Source: Aurantiochytrium sp. KH105
Taxonomy: Eukaryota > Sar > Bigyra > Thraustochytrida > Thraustochytriidae
NCBI GenBank assembly: GCA_003116975.1
Contig: BGKB01000234.1
Coordinates: forward strand, 1 to 64,000
DNA: 64,000 nucleotides
Direction of reading: 5' to 3'
Part shown: positions 30,352 through 41,327 of the stretch, in pieces
Position numbering within the stretch: position 1 is the first letter of the stretch
Layout of the letters: the number at the start of each line of letters is the position of its first letter
Position numbers and translations under genes: made by a program
The notes under the pieces: generated by a model
The model's database searches: none
What the model saw: the letters and a program-made list of their open reading frames with translations, nothing else
Told to the model about the DNA's origin: nothing

Positions 30352-31773
30352 TTATTGCTGGAGTCTCTCGCGAAGAGATGCAGAGAGCCTGGCGAGGCCG
30401 TGGAGAAAGACGTCGAGGCCTTCAGCAAGCAGAGGGGCGCTGGAAGGATTAAAGGTCTTTGCAAAATAGATCTCCTTGTCGACAACGTCGAGTGTGGCCT
30501 CAGCAAGACGGTATTTGCTTGCGAGCTTGAGCAGCATGTGCCGCTCCGAGGGCGTCATGAGAGCCTTGGCTGCAAAGATCTGTAAAACGCTGTCCCATTC
30601 ATCAGGCGTGGCTTTTTGCCGAAGAACAAAGAGAGGAACCGAGAGCCTACCTTCCTGAAAATCCTGAAGACGGTCTTTGCCAGAATCTTGCGGATCGAGT
30701 ACGAGATCCATCGCATCATCAAGTGCCTGAAAGGCCGCACCGGCGTGCTCGGCCCAGTGAAGGCAGCACTCTTCGAGATCATCGAGAGACGTGGCCGGAT
30801 GAACCTGCGCTCCAAGCCGAAGACCACCAACAAGAGGCGCGGCAAAGCTGTGAGACGAGGCCTTGTCCATGATCTGACGCAGCATCAGCGAGACTTCGGC
30901 ATCGACGACGGCATTATCATTGTCTGCGTCTAGCGAAGCAAGCGAAAGCGTGCGCTCGATTCCGGGCCAGCCCAGAATATCGTCAAACTGAGCGGCACCC
31001 GCTCGCAAGGCGCCTGCAAAGACGATCTCAGCGGCGCTCGGGAGCGCCGTCCCGCCCTTGGATGACATGGATCGCTCACCAGAGGCGAGCAGCGCGGCGG
31101 ATTTGGCCTGCAACACGTCGCCTACAAGCGTCGTGAGGTATTGTACGGAGCTCGGATCCAGAGGGCTCGGTCGCAATGATGAAGCCGAAGACGAGGATCG
31201 CGATGTCTGCTCATTGCTGTCGCGACCGCTCTTGGCCACCGCCACGTGCACCGTATCGTGACCGCGTCGCGTACGAGCATTGTCCATCATATCATCATGC
31301 ACGAACATAAAGAGGTGTTGGAGCTCAACTCCAGCGGCGAATGCCGTCAGGCCTTCTGGAAGTTCGCGCGCAAAGTCCCAGGTTTCTTGGCCGCTGCCAG
31401 CGGCGAATCCGAGGAGCACAAGTTGCGGGCGAAAGAGATGTTTGCGCTTTGAGATCGCAATCTTCTCCACGGCTTCCATGGCCTTAACCCAGGTAGGCAC
31501 ATTCGTGCGCAGCTCTTTGATTTCGCGCAGCGCTTCGTCCACCTGGGCCGTGACGAGATGGAGCGCAGGCTCGAGTCTCTTTTCCCACTTGCGCAGCCGA
31601 TCGTCGCCGGTCGAGTCCGAGACCGTCACGCGCTGCACGGTCGATCCTCCTTCGTCGTCCTTGTCGCGGCCGTCCACGGTCGTGCTGCTCGCGCGCCGCA
31701 CGAAGATGGGACGCGTCGTCCCCTGGGCCCGCTGCGTCCCAAGTCTCGCGATTCTTGTCGCTGCCCCACGCAT
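30352..31773 (-). CDS. Trans-polyprenyl diphosphate synthase, mitochondrial
   Basis: Protein of 473 residues. The first 30 residues (M-R-G-A-A-T-R-I-A-R-L-G) form an Arg-rich amphipathic presequence. The isoprenyl synthase domain has K-R-K-H-L-F-R-P-Q upstream. The first aspartate-rich motif is D160-D-M-M-D164, followed by the T-R-R-G-H-type loop. The second is Q-A-L-D-D-A-M-D near residue 335. The Ser-rich insertion after the first motif (S-S-S-S-A-S-S) is unusual. It would condense IPP onto allylic diphosphates, possibly for ubiquinone side chains or prenyl chains; chain length cannot be read. The start is the first true ATG; the frame is open 14 codons further but without ATG. A GAGC run precedes it on the sense strand. 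Confidence 0.82.
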   Translation of the reverse strand: MRGAATRIARLGTQRAQGTTRPIFVRRASSTTVDGRDKDDEGGSTVQRVTVSDSTGDDRLRKWEKRLEPALHLVTAQVDEALREIKELRTNVPTWVKAMEAVEKIAISKRKHLFRPQLVLLGFAAGSGQETWDFARELPEGLTAFAAGVELQHLFMFVHDDMMDNARTRRGHDTVHVAVAKSGRDSNEQTSRSSSSASSLRPSPLDPSSVQYLTTLVGDVLQAKSAALLASGERSMSSKGGTALPSAAEIVFAGALRAGAAQFDDILGWPGIERTLSLASLDADNDNAVVDAEVSLMLRQIMDKASSHSFAAPLVGGLRLGAQVHPATSLDDLEECCLHWAEHAGAAFQALDDAMDLVLDPQDSGKDRLQDFQEGRLSVPLFVLRQKATPDEWDSVLQIFAAKALMTPSERHMLLKLASKYRLAEATLDVVDKEIYFAKTFNPSSAPLLAEGLDVFLHGLARLSASLRERLQQ

Positions 31774-33312
31774 CTTTCTTACCTTCTCCTGCCTGCCGAG
31801 AAAACTCTTTGCCAACGTTGAAGGCTGCCACTTATCTCGCTCGCTCGCGCGCGCGCGCGTGCCGCTCTGCGCGCGCTGTCGCGAAAGTCACCGGGCTAGA
31901 CTTGCGCTTTTGGTTCGAGCGTTGGTTGCGATGCGGAATTGATTGACCTGTGTCTTCCCTTGCAAGTTTCCTTGTGTTGGGAAAGCACGAACGGCCGAAG
32001 TGGAAGTCGCCACCACTGCTCTCGCCTCGGGCGCCGCGGACTGGGCCACGCTCGCGCGCGCTCTCACCGGGCGTCTCTGCGGCGAGGCCTCGGCGCCGCG
32101 CAGTCTCGCGAGCTGTTTCTCTTTCGGGCTTTGCGATCTGCAACAGGGCTTGCGCGAGCTGGCGCGTCCGGCGAATGGTAGTTCTAAATGAAGTGGATGG
32201 GTCGCTTTTCCGATTGGTAAACCCGTTTTGCGAATGCCATGCGCTCTGCATCCATCGGTAGCAGTGGTTCAATGGGGCGATCCTCTTACGCATGAGGGCT
32301 ACTCACGACATAATGAATGTAGAGATAAACACGCACTCGCGATTGCGTGACCCCTATCAATTATCGTGGTGGAGCCTGGCAAGAAATGCGTTCTTTCATG
32401 CATTGTCATAATGCAAAAAGGATGTAAGCCTTTTTGCTTGGGAGAGCCCATTTGTTTGGAAATGATCTTTGTCCGTGACTTTCTTTCCTCAATTGATGGT
32501 TGATAAAAAAAAATTCGACAACCATCGTTCTACAAAACTCTTTTCTTTTCTTTTCTTTTCGAAAAGAGCACAAGATGCAGGGCTCATAAAGACATCACCT
32601 TCTCCCCTTTTATTTATCCGGCCTCGCACAACAAGAGCACTCGTCAAGGCCTACAACTTGACCAAGATCTCGCGCTTTCCAGATCTCAAGCCCCGCTTCA
32701 TTCTTTCATCTTCCGACGCGCGAGGCTCTCTTCGGCGATACGCTTGAAGATTCCTCTGCCAGCAAGCCCAACCTCCATTCTTCCGCTCCACCTCATCATC
32801 TCGGATCCCTCCGCATCCTCGCCCCGCTTCTCCCGCGCCCGCCGGGGCTCTTGGCCTCTCGCTGCTGCGGCTTCGCCTTCGGCCCGCCTAGCGGGGTCGT
32901 AGCCCCTACCTAGGCGCCTTCTGCTCGTCTCTCTCTCTGCGGGAAAAAGGAGGGCATGGAAAAAGCGGCCGCGGCAAGCAAGCAGACCGATCTGGAGCGA
33001 CCGGACGCCGCGCGCACGCGGTCGCCCGGCGGGTGGCTGCGACCTGGCTGCGCGCGCGCTCGCCCGCCCGCGCCCTTCCCCGCCCGCCCGCCCGCCTGCG
33101 CGGCGGAAGCCGGCGGCGCGCGCCCCGGCGGCACGCGCAGCTCGCAGGGAGAGGCGCCTGGGCCCCGCCATTTCATCTGCCGCGGCGCCGCTACAGCCGC
33201 GCCAGCCGCTCGGCCGCGGGCGGGGCTGGCAGACGCGGGTGCGCGGGGAGCGGGAGCAGGGGCCAGGAGACGACCGGAGCCTCCCGCGCGAGATCGCGGC
33301 GGCGAGGACAAG
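31774..33312. other. Divergent region between prenyl synthase and PAN3
   Basis: No gene supported. The left part carries GAGC/CG runs of the prenyl synthase leader (about 31834-31860). The middle (32290-32700) is AT-rich and shows nothing recognisable. The right part (32956-33312) stays open in frame with PAN3 and begins with an ATG at 32956, so a longer N-terminus is possible; it is Pro/Arg/Ala-rich and non-conserved. Confidence 0.5.
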
Positions 33313-33519
33313 ATGGACGAAATGCCCGGGGCGCTCAAATCTTCGGCGGCGTCCTTCGTGCCCAGGTCGACCTCGGCGCCCTTTGTGCCAAAGAGCGACT
33401 CGCCTTCGTTCGTGCCGCTCTCCGGGTCGACGTCCCTGTCGGCGACCTCGTCGCTGCCGTCCACGGATGACCAGGATGGCATGAATCAAGTGCACCATCA
33501 TCATCAACAACAACAGCAA

Positions 33520-33576
<57 letters not shown>

Positions 33577-35157
33577 CAACGCGAACAGCAAGAGCACGAG
33601 ATGGAGATGCAGCAAAGCCAGTACATGATTGAATCAGAGAGGCTTCAGTGCAAGGCGTGCGAACCGTTGCCGCCGCGAAGGACGTTTGGTACAACGCAAA
33701 TGAGTCCCGATCTGCGTTCGTATTTTGCACACAGCCTCAAGCTGACGATGAAGCGACTGCCCCTCTCGGACGCACGTAACAAGGAGGTTCCCAAGTGGTT
33801 CAACCTGGTGAACCCGCTCGACGATCCGGGCAAGACGCGCGGTGCCGCGGGTTCGTGCGGATATCCAACAAGCGTCTTCAAGGTAGTCAACCGTCGCGAC
33901 GGACACGTGTACGCGCTGCGGCGCATCGACAACATGCGCAACGTGCAGGCATTAGAGCAGTGCTGCGAGCTGGCGGTGGGTCTCTGGAAGCGTGTACGGC
34001 ACGCCAATGTGGTTCCTCTGCGCCAAGCGTTTGTGCACCAGCGCGCCGTCTTCTTGGTGCATGACTATTGGCCAGGCGCGCAAACCCTGCACGACTATGT
34101 CAACGCACGAAGCATGTCGAATGCGCTGCCAGAAAACATTTTGTGGTCCTTGGCTGTGCAGCTATTGTCTGCGCTGCGCGCAACGCACGAGCAAAAGGTC
34201 TCTTTCCGAGGTGGCATTTCCCCGCACACAGTACTTCTCACCGGGCGGAACCGGGTCCGGGTGGCGTGCTCGGGACTCATGCATGTTGTAGAGGGCCCCT
34301 TCTCCGACACCGAGGAAAAACACGTGCTAGAGGATGTTCAAGCCGTCTCCAAGCTCATGCTTATGCTGGCCTGCATGTCGACGCAAGTCAAGGACAGCTG
34401 GCAGGATGCCGTCGACTTTGTCTCGTCGCGGTACTCGAAGGAGTTCACCACCATGGTGGCGCTCCCGCTCCACAAGTCCTGCACGGTGTACGACATGTTG
34501 GGTCTGTGCTCGCGCGGGCTGCTTTCGGAGCTAGACGAAATGTATAGCCACTCGGACGCCTTGGAGGAGCAGCTGTGCAAGCAGCTCGAAACGAGCCGGC
34601 TGAATCGACTTTTGTTCAAGATCAACCTCGTCACGGAGCGGCCCGAGTACGGCAAGTCTGAGTCTGCGTCATGGGCCGAGACGGGCGACCGCTACATTAT
34701 CAAGCTCTTCCGCGACTACGTCTTTCACCAAACCACAGACGACGGCAAACCGTGGCTGGATATCGGTCACATTGTCACTTGTCTGCAAAAGCTAGACGTT
34801 GGTTCCATGGAAAAGATCTTGCTCAACAGCCGGGACGGCCGCTCCATTCTCATGGTCACCTATGCAGACGTCCGCAAGTGCATCGACGAGGCCTTTGTGG
34901 AGTTGCACGAGGCGCACCGCTCCTCGCAGTATTTTCAGCTCAAGATGGCCGGTGGGCCGCCCAAGCCGGCACAGGGCTTTGCGGCAGCGCAGGCTGCAGC
35001 CGTGGGCGGCATGCCTGGCCGACGCGGCCCCATGATGCATCCTGGCCACATGACCTACGCTCACCAGGCTGGTGCTGGCAGCGGCAATCCGTATGCCGCT
35101 GCTGCCGCTGCGGGTCACGCCGCCGCAAATCCCTACGCGCATCATCAAATGTACTGA
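33313..35157 (+). CDS. PAN3: PAN3 deadenylation complex subunit
   Basis: Pseudokinase subunit of 614 residues of the PAN2-PAN3 poly(A) nuclease, acting on cytoplasmic mRNA. Residues 8-17 (L-K-S-S-A-A-S-F-V-P) are a PAM2 motif for binding the poly(A)-binding protein, followed by two shorter F-V-P repeats. A His/Gln-rich stretch (about 60-95) includes a CAG-coded polyglutamine run. The pseudokinase domain (about 165-440) has lost the HRD and DFG motifs (I-S-P-H-T and C-S-G-L stand there). The family C-terminal knob follows: G-D-R-Y-I-I-K-L-F-R-D-Y-V-F-H, P-W-L-D, L-L-N-S-R-D. A Gly/Ala/His tail ends it. The start was chosen at the ATG nearest the PAM2 motif; an ATG at 32956 would add 119 biased residues. 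Confidence 0.88.
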
Positions 35158-35643
35158 CGTGAGATAAGCCTGATTTTTTTTTCACCCTTCGAACTGATCG
35201 CTCCCTGGTCAAGACGTTTCCTTTTATGTAAAGAACAAGCAAGCCACATTCAACGTTTGGATGCAAGAAAAAAACATACCTCTTTACTATCAAGTGGTGG
35301 CATGCCCCCATTTTATCCTCTTCTTCTTCTTCTTCTTCTTCTTCTTCTTCTGCTTTACTTGTGTCCCGTCATCAAATGTGTTCATTGCGTACTACTCTCA
35401 TCACTCAGCAGCGTGGCGTGGTGTGGTCAAACGAAACCTCTCAGCTTGGTTGGCCTCATCCTGTAAGACTCGGTGAGGTGGTTCAACGAGCGCGTTCAAC
35501 AAGCACAGCACATCTCTTTTCGTCGAAAAACTTTCGAAAAGGGAGATGCATCGCGACTGTGCATATGGTCTGGCCAGGCAAGCAGCGCCAGCTCCTTTGT
35601 TGCCGAGTGGCCGCAGCATGTTGCGGTCGATCAATCGAGCAAA
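35158..35643. other. Convergent 3' spacer with CTT repeat
   Basis: A CTT array of about 11 copies lies at 35318-35351. No gene supported. Confidence 0.6.
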
Positions 35644-36021
35644 TCAGTTTGAGCTCGGCTTGTCCTTGCTCGAGCTAATAATGCCAGACCTGTCTCCACG
35701 CTGCTGCTCCTCGAGCTCTGCGGGGTCGATGGGCTGGAATTCTCCGCTGCCGAGATCGACGGGCTTGACATCCTGCATTTCGTAGTTCCCGCGCTCGTTC
35801 AGGCGAGCCTGGACGAGACCGTGGAGCATCATATCTTCGGCCTCGCCAATGTCCTTGATCATGTCATTGATGCGGTTCGCATCCGCCTCGTGGCGATTCA
35901 CCTCGAAAGCGGCTCGCAGCGCGACCTGCGACTCCCGCAACGCGCGCGAGTCTCCGTTAAAGAGCTTGCCGCGCGCGCGCAGCAGCCGCCGGTAGCCCTG
36001 CACGACCGCGGCCTTTTGCAT
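35644..36021 (-). CDS. LYR-family complex III assembly factor (MZM1/LYRM7-like)
   Basis: Small protein of 125 residues that resembles MZM1/LYRM7, the mitochondrial chaperone that holds the Rieske iron-sulfur protein before insertion into complex III. The N-terminal V-V-Q-G-Y-R-R-L-L-R carries the Y-R of the LYR motif at residues 10-11. F-N-G-D-S-R-A-L follows, like F-x-N-D-x-R-A-L in LYRM7. Further on, the segments F-E-V-N-R and M-L-H-G-L-V-Q-A keep the family's helix pattern. The C-terminal 40 residues are acidic and diverged. The ATG lies downstream of GAGC runs on the sense strand (36127-36160). It is divergent from the AAA gene, 216 bases away. Confidence 0.72.
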   Translation of the reverse strand: MQKAAVVQGYRRLLRARGKLFNGDSRALRESQVALRAAFEVNRHEADANRINDMIKDIGEAEDMMLHGLVQARLNERGNYEMQDVKPVDLGSGEFQPIDPAELEEQQRGDRSGIISSSKDKPSSN

Positions 36022-36237
36022 CTTGCCCAAGCCCGAGAGCTCTCTCGATCTCCTCCTCGCCGGCCCCGGCGCCGCGCCGAGACACGGGCGCGCGAAGCCT
36101 CTTCGCTGCTCTGCGCGCTGCGCCCTCGCTCGCTCGCTCGCTCCTTTGCTCGCTCGCTCCGCGCGACGAGGTCGGGCACGACGTCGTGGTCGTAGATCCA
36201 GAACTGCAGCACAGCCGCGTGGGTGGTCCGCGGCGCC

Positions 36238-38514
36238 ATGGAGGCCGCTCGCGCGCGGCTCCGGCTCGAGCGCTGGGCGAACGGCGGCCGTGCACCCGCG
36301 CAGCTCTTGCACGTCGCGCGGGTGCATCCCGAGACGGCACGCAGGCTGCTCGACGAAGACCACGCGGCGCGACGTGAGCTCTGCGACACAAGCGGGGACG
36401 ACGGCGGGAACGACCTGGAGGACAAGGAAGACCTCGTCGACGAAGACCTCGCCGTCAAGGGCCTTGACAAGGGCCTCGAAGCGCCGTCGGGGGCTGTGCT
36501 TCTCTTCAAGACGACCGAGAAAACACTGCTAGAAAACGAAAACCCGCCGGCCACGGCATGTAGCCTCGTGCTTGACGAAAATGTGCCAGAGAGGACGATC
36601 GTGGTCGATGAGGCCCTTGCGGCTGCGACAGGTCTGGAGAATGACCTCGGTGAAGTCCATGTGCGATGGCAGAAACGGGCAAAGCCATCGCTGGCGACAG
36701 CGAGAGCAGAACCGCTAGGACTTGTTCGTTTTGCTCTGAGCGGGCCACGCGGGAGACCGATACCACCTCGCACAGGACTCGAACACGTCAACGTAGCTGC
36801 AGCCGTGCGGAGACGTCTTTGCGGGCTATACATCGCCCCAAATGCTGTATATCTTGTGCGCGTGCTTGGCGTGCTGATCGTTTTGCGAGTGACATCAACA
36901 ACGGCCGGTTTCTTGCGTTTCAACTCCGATATTCAAGTCGAGGAAGAGGCAGCTGCGATGCACCTTGACTTGGATGATCTCGTCTTTGGAAAGGCCATGA
37001 AATCTTTACTTTCGGACCTGGAAGAGCTTGTCGCTCTTGGTGTGAGCAAGCATGCCATGGCGCCGTGTGGAGCTCTGCTGAGCGGACCACTTGGGTCTGG
37101 AAAGTCTTTTTGTCTCGAGCAACTTCGGGTACGCTTGAGGTCAAAGTATGCCACACAGGAAAGAAGCATTGACGTCACCGGAGTGAACTGCGCCTCCTTG
37201 TTGCTTGAAGCTGGACGATCGCCACTTCCGCGTCGAGTGGGACCTCGTGCAGCAGACTTGCACGTAATTTTGGTGGATGATTTGGACGCGATCGTGTCTC
37301 TGCGTGACGACGAGGCTCGAGAAGCCCGAACACGGGTTGTAGACTGGCTTTGCACGCTTTTGCAGCGCGACGACGCAGCAGGTGGCCGCGTTTTCGTCGT
37401 TGGCACGTGTGCCGATTCAGGGGTGAGCAGACTTCCGCCACGACTGGTTGCGTCAAGCAGTGCGACGGCCTTTCCACTTCGTCTCTTGCTCGACGTTCCA
37501 TCACGGGGAGAGCGGGTTCTTCTTGCGCGGGGTTTCTTGCACGATGACTCGAACGAGGAGACAATCGATTCTCTTGCGGAATGCACGGCTGGATTCGTGG
37601 CCGGTGACTTTGCCCTCTTGGCGCGAAGCTGGGACCCACAGCGCGAGTCAGTAGAGACCATGCTTGTGCGTGCAGCCTCAACAAGACCTCGCGCGCTGGC
37701 AAGTGCAGGGGATATTCAAGAAGCGCAGCGCGCGGCAAATGCGCTCCCAGAGCTGGCGGGGTACAAGGAGGTTCGAGAGCGGCTGCGCCAGCTAATTCAG
37801 TGGCAATGGCTTCAGCCAGACTCGAGTCGGCGTCTCGGAGCTCAGTCTCCGACCGGCATCTTGCTGCATGGTCCATCGGGATGCGGCAAGACGCTCTTGG
37901 CGCACAAGCTTGGCCAAATGGCGGCGTGTAACTTTGTCAGTGTCAAGTCGTCCGAGTTGGTCTCCAAGTACGTGGGCGAGAGTGAGCGTCTCATTCGCGA
38001 TCTTTTTGCACGCGCGCGGCGCGCAGCGCCTTGCATTCTCTTTTTTGACGAGCTTGACAGCATTGCGACGCGCCGAGACCTGGGCACTGGTGGTTTGCAG
38101 CAGACGAGCGCAGCTAGCAATCGCGTTTTGGGCACGTTCTTGAATGAACTCGATGGCATTGACACGCAGCAAGGTTTGCTTGTGCTTGGTGCCTGTAGTC
38201 GAGCGGACGCTCTGGACGCTGCACTTTTACGGCCAGGTCGCCTCGGCACAGCTGTACACGTGCCGCTTCCGAATGAGGAAGATCGGCGCGCTATTTTCCA
38301 TACCATGCGCACGCCATGGGCACCTGGTGTGGATCTCGATTTGCTCGCGCAGGAGCTCGAAGGTTATTCGTGTGCAGAGGTTCGTGCTGTGAATACAGAG
38401 GCTGTGCTTGCGGCAATGCGAGCTTCGTCGAACCCAGGAGATCCTTTGGCGCTCGAAGTGACTCGAGAACACATCGAGTTTGCCCTTGAGCGCGTTCAGG
38501 CCTTGCGGGCCTAA
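36238..38514 (+). CDS. Double AAA ATPase (Cdc48/AFG2-like)
   Basis: Type II AAA+ ATPase of 758 residues. The N-terminal domain (about 1-240) is poorly conserved. D1 has Walker A G-P-L-G-S-G-K289-S and Walker B I-L-V-D-D-L-D, with Asp in place of the usual catalytic Glu. D2 is the better conserved ring: Walker A G-P-S-G-C-G-K551-T, the pore-side K-Y-V-G-E-S-E, Walker B F-F-D-E-L-D-S, and the second region of homology with R-P-G-R. The D2 sequence is close to the Cdc48/AFG2 (SPATA5, SPATA5L1) and NVL group, which unfold or extract proteins and help ribosome maturation. PEX1/PEX6 is another possibility given the weak D1. The first true ATG in frame was used. Confidence 0.8.
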   Translation: MEAARARLRLERWANGGRAPAQLLHVARVHPETARRLLDEDHAARRELCDTSGDDGGNDLEDKEDLVDEDLAVKGLDKGLEAPSGAVLLFKTTEKTLLENENPPATACSLVLDENVPERTIVVDEALAAATGLENDLGEVHVRWQKRAKPSLATARAEPLGLVRFALSGPRGRPIPPRTGLEHVNVAAAVRRRLCGLYIAPNAVYLVRVLGVLIVLRVTSTTAGFLRFNSDIQVEEEAAAMHLDLDDLVFGKAMKSLLSDLEELVALGVSKHAMAPCGALLSGPLGSGKSFCLEQLRVRLRSKYATQERSIDVTGVNCASLLLEAGRSPLPRRVGPRAADLHVILVDDLDAIVSLRDDEAREARTRVVDWLCTLLQRDDAAGGRVFVVGTCADSGVSRLPPRLVASSSATAFPLRLLLDVPSRGERVLLARGFLHDDSNEETIDSLAECTAGFVAGDFALLARSWDPQRESVETMLVRAASTRPRALASAGDIQEAQRAANALPELAGYKEVRERLRQLIQWQWLQPDSSRRLGAQSPTGILLHGPSGCGKTLLAHKLGQMAACNFVSVKSSELVSKYVGESERLIRDLFARARRAAPCILFFDELDSIATRRDLGTGGLQQTSAASNRVLGTFLNELDGIDTQQGLLVLGACSRADALDAALLRPGRLGTAVHVPLPNEEDRRAIFHTMRTPWAPGVDLDLLAQELEGYSCAEVRAVNTEAVLAAMRASSNPGDPLALEVTREHIEFALERVQALRA

Positions 38515-39055
38515 CTTTCTTTCGTTCAAGGTAGTCCGAGGTTATATATTTTCAGGAAGGATACGCCCCTCGCATGCATGGCGAGAGACCTGAAAACACG
38601 AATTGGGGGGAAATCAATCCCTTCCGGTACTTTTACCGTGTGCAAGACGCGCATATGATTAAAATGACAGAAATCAACAACTCGCATTGATTGTCTGTCA
38701 GAAGAAACTGCATTTGTAATCTGATGAAATAGAGAACGCGTCGACAATCAGAGAGAGAGAGAGAGAGAGGGCGAGGGTGAAATCGAGAACCTGAAGAAAA
38801 CAAAAGAAAACAAAAGAAAACAAAAGAAAAGAAAACAAAGCAAAACAAACGAAGAATGTGTGTACTTAAAAACAGCTTTTGTGTTACCGCGCAAGCGTTT
38901 TCCTATGTTCTTGGGAATGGGAGTCGTTTCCCCCCTCGATAGCGCACAAGTTGCTTGTTAACCGTGCAGATCAAATAAGGGTTGGAAAGGAAAAGAAAAG
39001 GGAAAAGAAGAAAGTGCCTGCGGACGAAGGACAGAAATCATAAGAGTACGGATGT
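38515..39055. other. Convergent 3' spacer with short repeats
   Basis: GA dinucleotide run near 38749-38769 and an AAAAC/AAAAG array near 38797-38845. No gene supported. Confidence 0.6.
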
Positions 39056-40048
39056 CTAGAGCGTGACACGAGGAGGATCCGGGTGTTCCGTGAGCTGTGT
39101 TTCCGGAGAAAGGCCGAGATCGCTGTCGTCGAGCGAGAAGCTGGACCTGTCATCTTCCTCATCATAGTCGTCATCATTGGTCTCGTCATCTTCGAGAGCA
39201 TCGTCCTGGAGTCCAGTCTGGTATTCATCAACAAAATCGGAGCTGACCTGTGCAGCCTTGGCGTCCGCAGTAGCACCGCTGTTGATGGTGCTGCGTGCGG
39301 CCTGAATGTTACTCTTTGCGCGCTCGCGCGTTTCCGTGAGCCCGACGGTGAATTTGTTCCATTCGTCGTTGAGGTCCTGCGCGTCCTCCTTTTCTGATCC
39401 CTGGATGATTTTCTGCGCATTAAGGAAGAATTGAAACTGAGAAAGCTTGAACGCGCTGAGCTCGGGGGAAATGAGACGGCAGTGGCCGTGCGCGTCGGCC
39501 TCGCCGACGACAAAGCGAATGGACTCGAGGAGTTCTGCGTAGTGCTCATCATAGCGAAGTTTGGCGGCTTCTTCGGCTTGGCGAAGTCCCTCCTTGGTCT
39601 CCTCGTCAATGTCACGGCCGTCGACGGCCTTGGACCTGCGCATGTGGTAGTTGCGCAGGTGGCGCAGTGCAGCAAGGGTAGAGCGGTGCGAGATGAGTTC
39701 GTCCAGCATGGCGATTTTCTTGCTGATGGCGGCCAGGGTCGACGGGTTATCGAGCTCTTGATCCATGTCGGTGGAGAGCTGGAAAAACGCCTCGCGTTCC
39801 GTCTCGACGGCCTGCGCGAGGAAACGCGCCGACTTGGAGAGAGACTTGCTGCTGGCGAGCCACATTTTCACGCCCTTTTCCACGGTGCGCAGCTGGCCGC
39901 GCAGGCGCACGAGCTTGTTAAAGGCTTCAAGAAACTCCTCCGACTCGTTGCTCGCGCGACCGCGAAGCATGCGCTCCTTCATCACGGTCACGCGCTCGCT
40001 CACGGTCAGCTGCACGGGCGTCCAGGGCGCCCTTGCGGAGCCCTCCAT
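39056..40048 (-). CDS. BAR-like helical protein
   Basis: Protein of 330 residues, almost wholly helical from about 10 to 265 with heptad-like patterns. Segments such as F-L-E-A-F-N-K-L-V-R-L-R-G-Q-L-R and F-Q-F-F-L-N-A-Q-K-I resemble the long coiled helices of BAR domains (amphiphysin type), which bind curved membranes. The C-terminal 60 residues are acidic (D-D-D-Y-D-E-E-D-D) and disordered. No enzymatic motif is seen. The assignment rests on helix pattern and length, not on an invariant motif, so another coiled-coil protein is possible. The sense-strand leader has a GAGC run 21-42 bases before the ATG. Confidence 0.55.
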   Translation of the reverse strand: MEGSARAPWTPVQLTVSERVTVMKERMLRGRASNESEEFLEAFNKLVRLRGQLRTVEKGVKMWLASSKSLSKSARFLAQAVETEREAFFQLSTDMDQELDNPSTLAAISKKIAMLDELISHRSTLAALRHLRNYHMRRSKAVDGRDIDEETKEGLRQAEEAAKLRYDEHYAELLESIRFVVGEADAHGHCRLISPELSAFKLSQFQFFLNAQKIIQGSEKEDAQDLNDEWNKFTVGLTETRERAKSNIQAARSTINSGATADAKAAQVSSDFVDEYQTGLQDDALEDDETNDDDYDEEDDRSSFSLDDSDLGLSPETQLTEHPDPPRVTL

Positions 40049-40696
40049 CTTGCGCGTCGCCTTGCTTCCGTTCGCTCGCTCGCTCGCTCCCTAAAGAGGT
40101 GATCGACGGGGCTGGGCTCTCTCCCTTTCCGCGCCTGCACGTGCGAACGCGCCCGCGTGCAGGCAGACGTGCGTGCGTCCTCTCCACCTCTCCCTTGCGC
40201 ACGCGCGGGCGAGCGGGCGACCGAGCGAGCAAGCTGATCGCGCTATGCCAAGTAAGCTTGCCCTGTTGCGTAGTAGTACTTGTAGTAGTAGAAGTAGAAG
40301 TAGAAGTAGATGGTCTTGCTTGCACGTGCCGCTGGAAACAAGCACGCGCTGCGCCTAGGGCCCAGTCACCGCAAACCCTAGGGGAGGACGTGTGCGCGTC
40401 GAGCCTAATTTCTGCCTTTCTGTCTGCTTGCTGTCACGGTCCGCCGACAGTGCGTGCGAGGCGTGCTGCCCATCCCTAACGGAAGCGCGCGGTGCGGCGC
40501 GACGCACGCAGCCTCGCTCGCGCGGGATCGCCTACCGCGCCGTGCGAGGCTGCGCGAGCGAGGGTCCGAGCCGGCCGGGCACAGCTCACCGGTGGACGAA
40601 GAAAAGGGAGGCGAGAAAGTAGTACCTATGTCTAAAAGAACTTGAAAACGCGGGTGTGCGCTGTTCTTGTTGTTGTTGTTCTTGATGATGACGACC

Positions 40697-40728
<32 letters not shown>

Positions 40729-41327
40729 CAGAGTGAGGTTGTTTGAGGGATCCATCGAATGGAAAAGCTTTTTCGAGACCTCGACAGGTTCTTTCTGAAA
40801 GAAAGGTCATTCGCACTTGATGCAGGATGCTTTTCTTCTTCATCACGAGCTCGACGTCTTTCCTTACTTAGCGATAGAAAGAGTCAAGCATCGACCCGAC
40901 TCATGTCAGCAGAGCAGATAGATATTTGGCTGTTGCATGGCGCATCATCATCATCTTCTTCTATCGCTCCCTGAGTGTTTCCCACCTAGAACCATGGCTC
41001 CTGCTCCAATATCTCTCTTCAAGCTGCTGCCACCCCAACACATTTGCCCGGAAAAAGCAAATCGCAATGGTGGACTCGGCGATGCCCCGCGCCAGCGTCG
41101 TTCGCTGCGTGGTCGACGCCAGCCTCCCGTCGGCCTGACCATGAATGACTGGGTGGGCCTTTTGGCTTTTGCAAAGAGATCATCGTCGAATCATCGTCAT
41201 CCATAACGTCCTCGAGCCGAGCCGAGCCGAGCCGAGCCTAGCTAATTGCAAGAAAGGCAAACCCCGAGGTCTGCTGGCTCGACCGCGCGACCTCTTCGCG
41301 GCGCGCGCGGCCAGGCGAACGAGGGCG
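40049..41327. other. Divergent promoter region with microsatellites
   Basis: No gene supported. Contains GAGC leader repeats of the BAR-like gene (40069-40090), a GTAGTA/GTAGAA-rich tract (about 40270-40312), a GAT array (about 40694-40730) and a CCGAG array (about 41213-41240) upstream of the UPF0489 gene. Confidence 0.55.
40694..40730. repeat. GAT trinucleotide microsatellite
   Basis: About 11 copies of GAT/ATG in intergenic sequence. Confidence 0.9.

Noticed and set aside
32956-33312. Extra 119 residues at the PAN3 N-terminus
   Set aside because: An ATG exists, but the peptide is Pro/Arg/Ala-rich like translated GC-rich leader. It is kept only as an alternative start.
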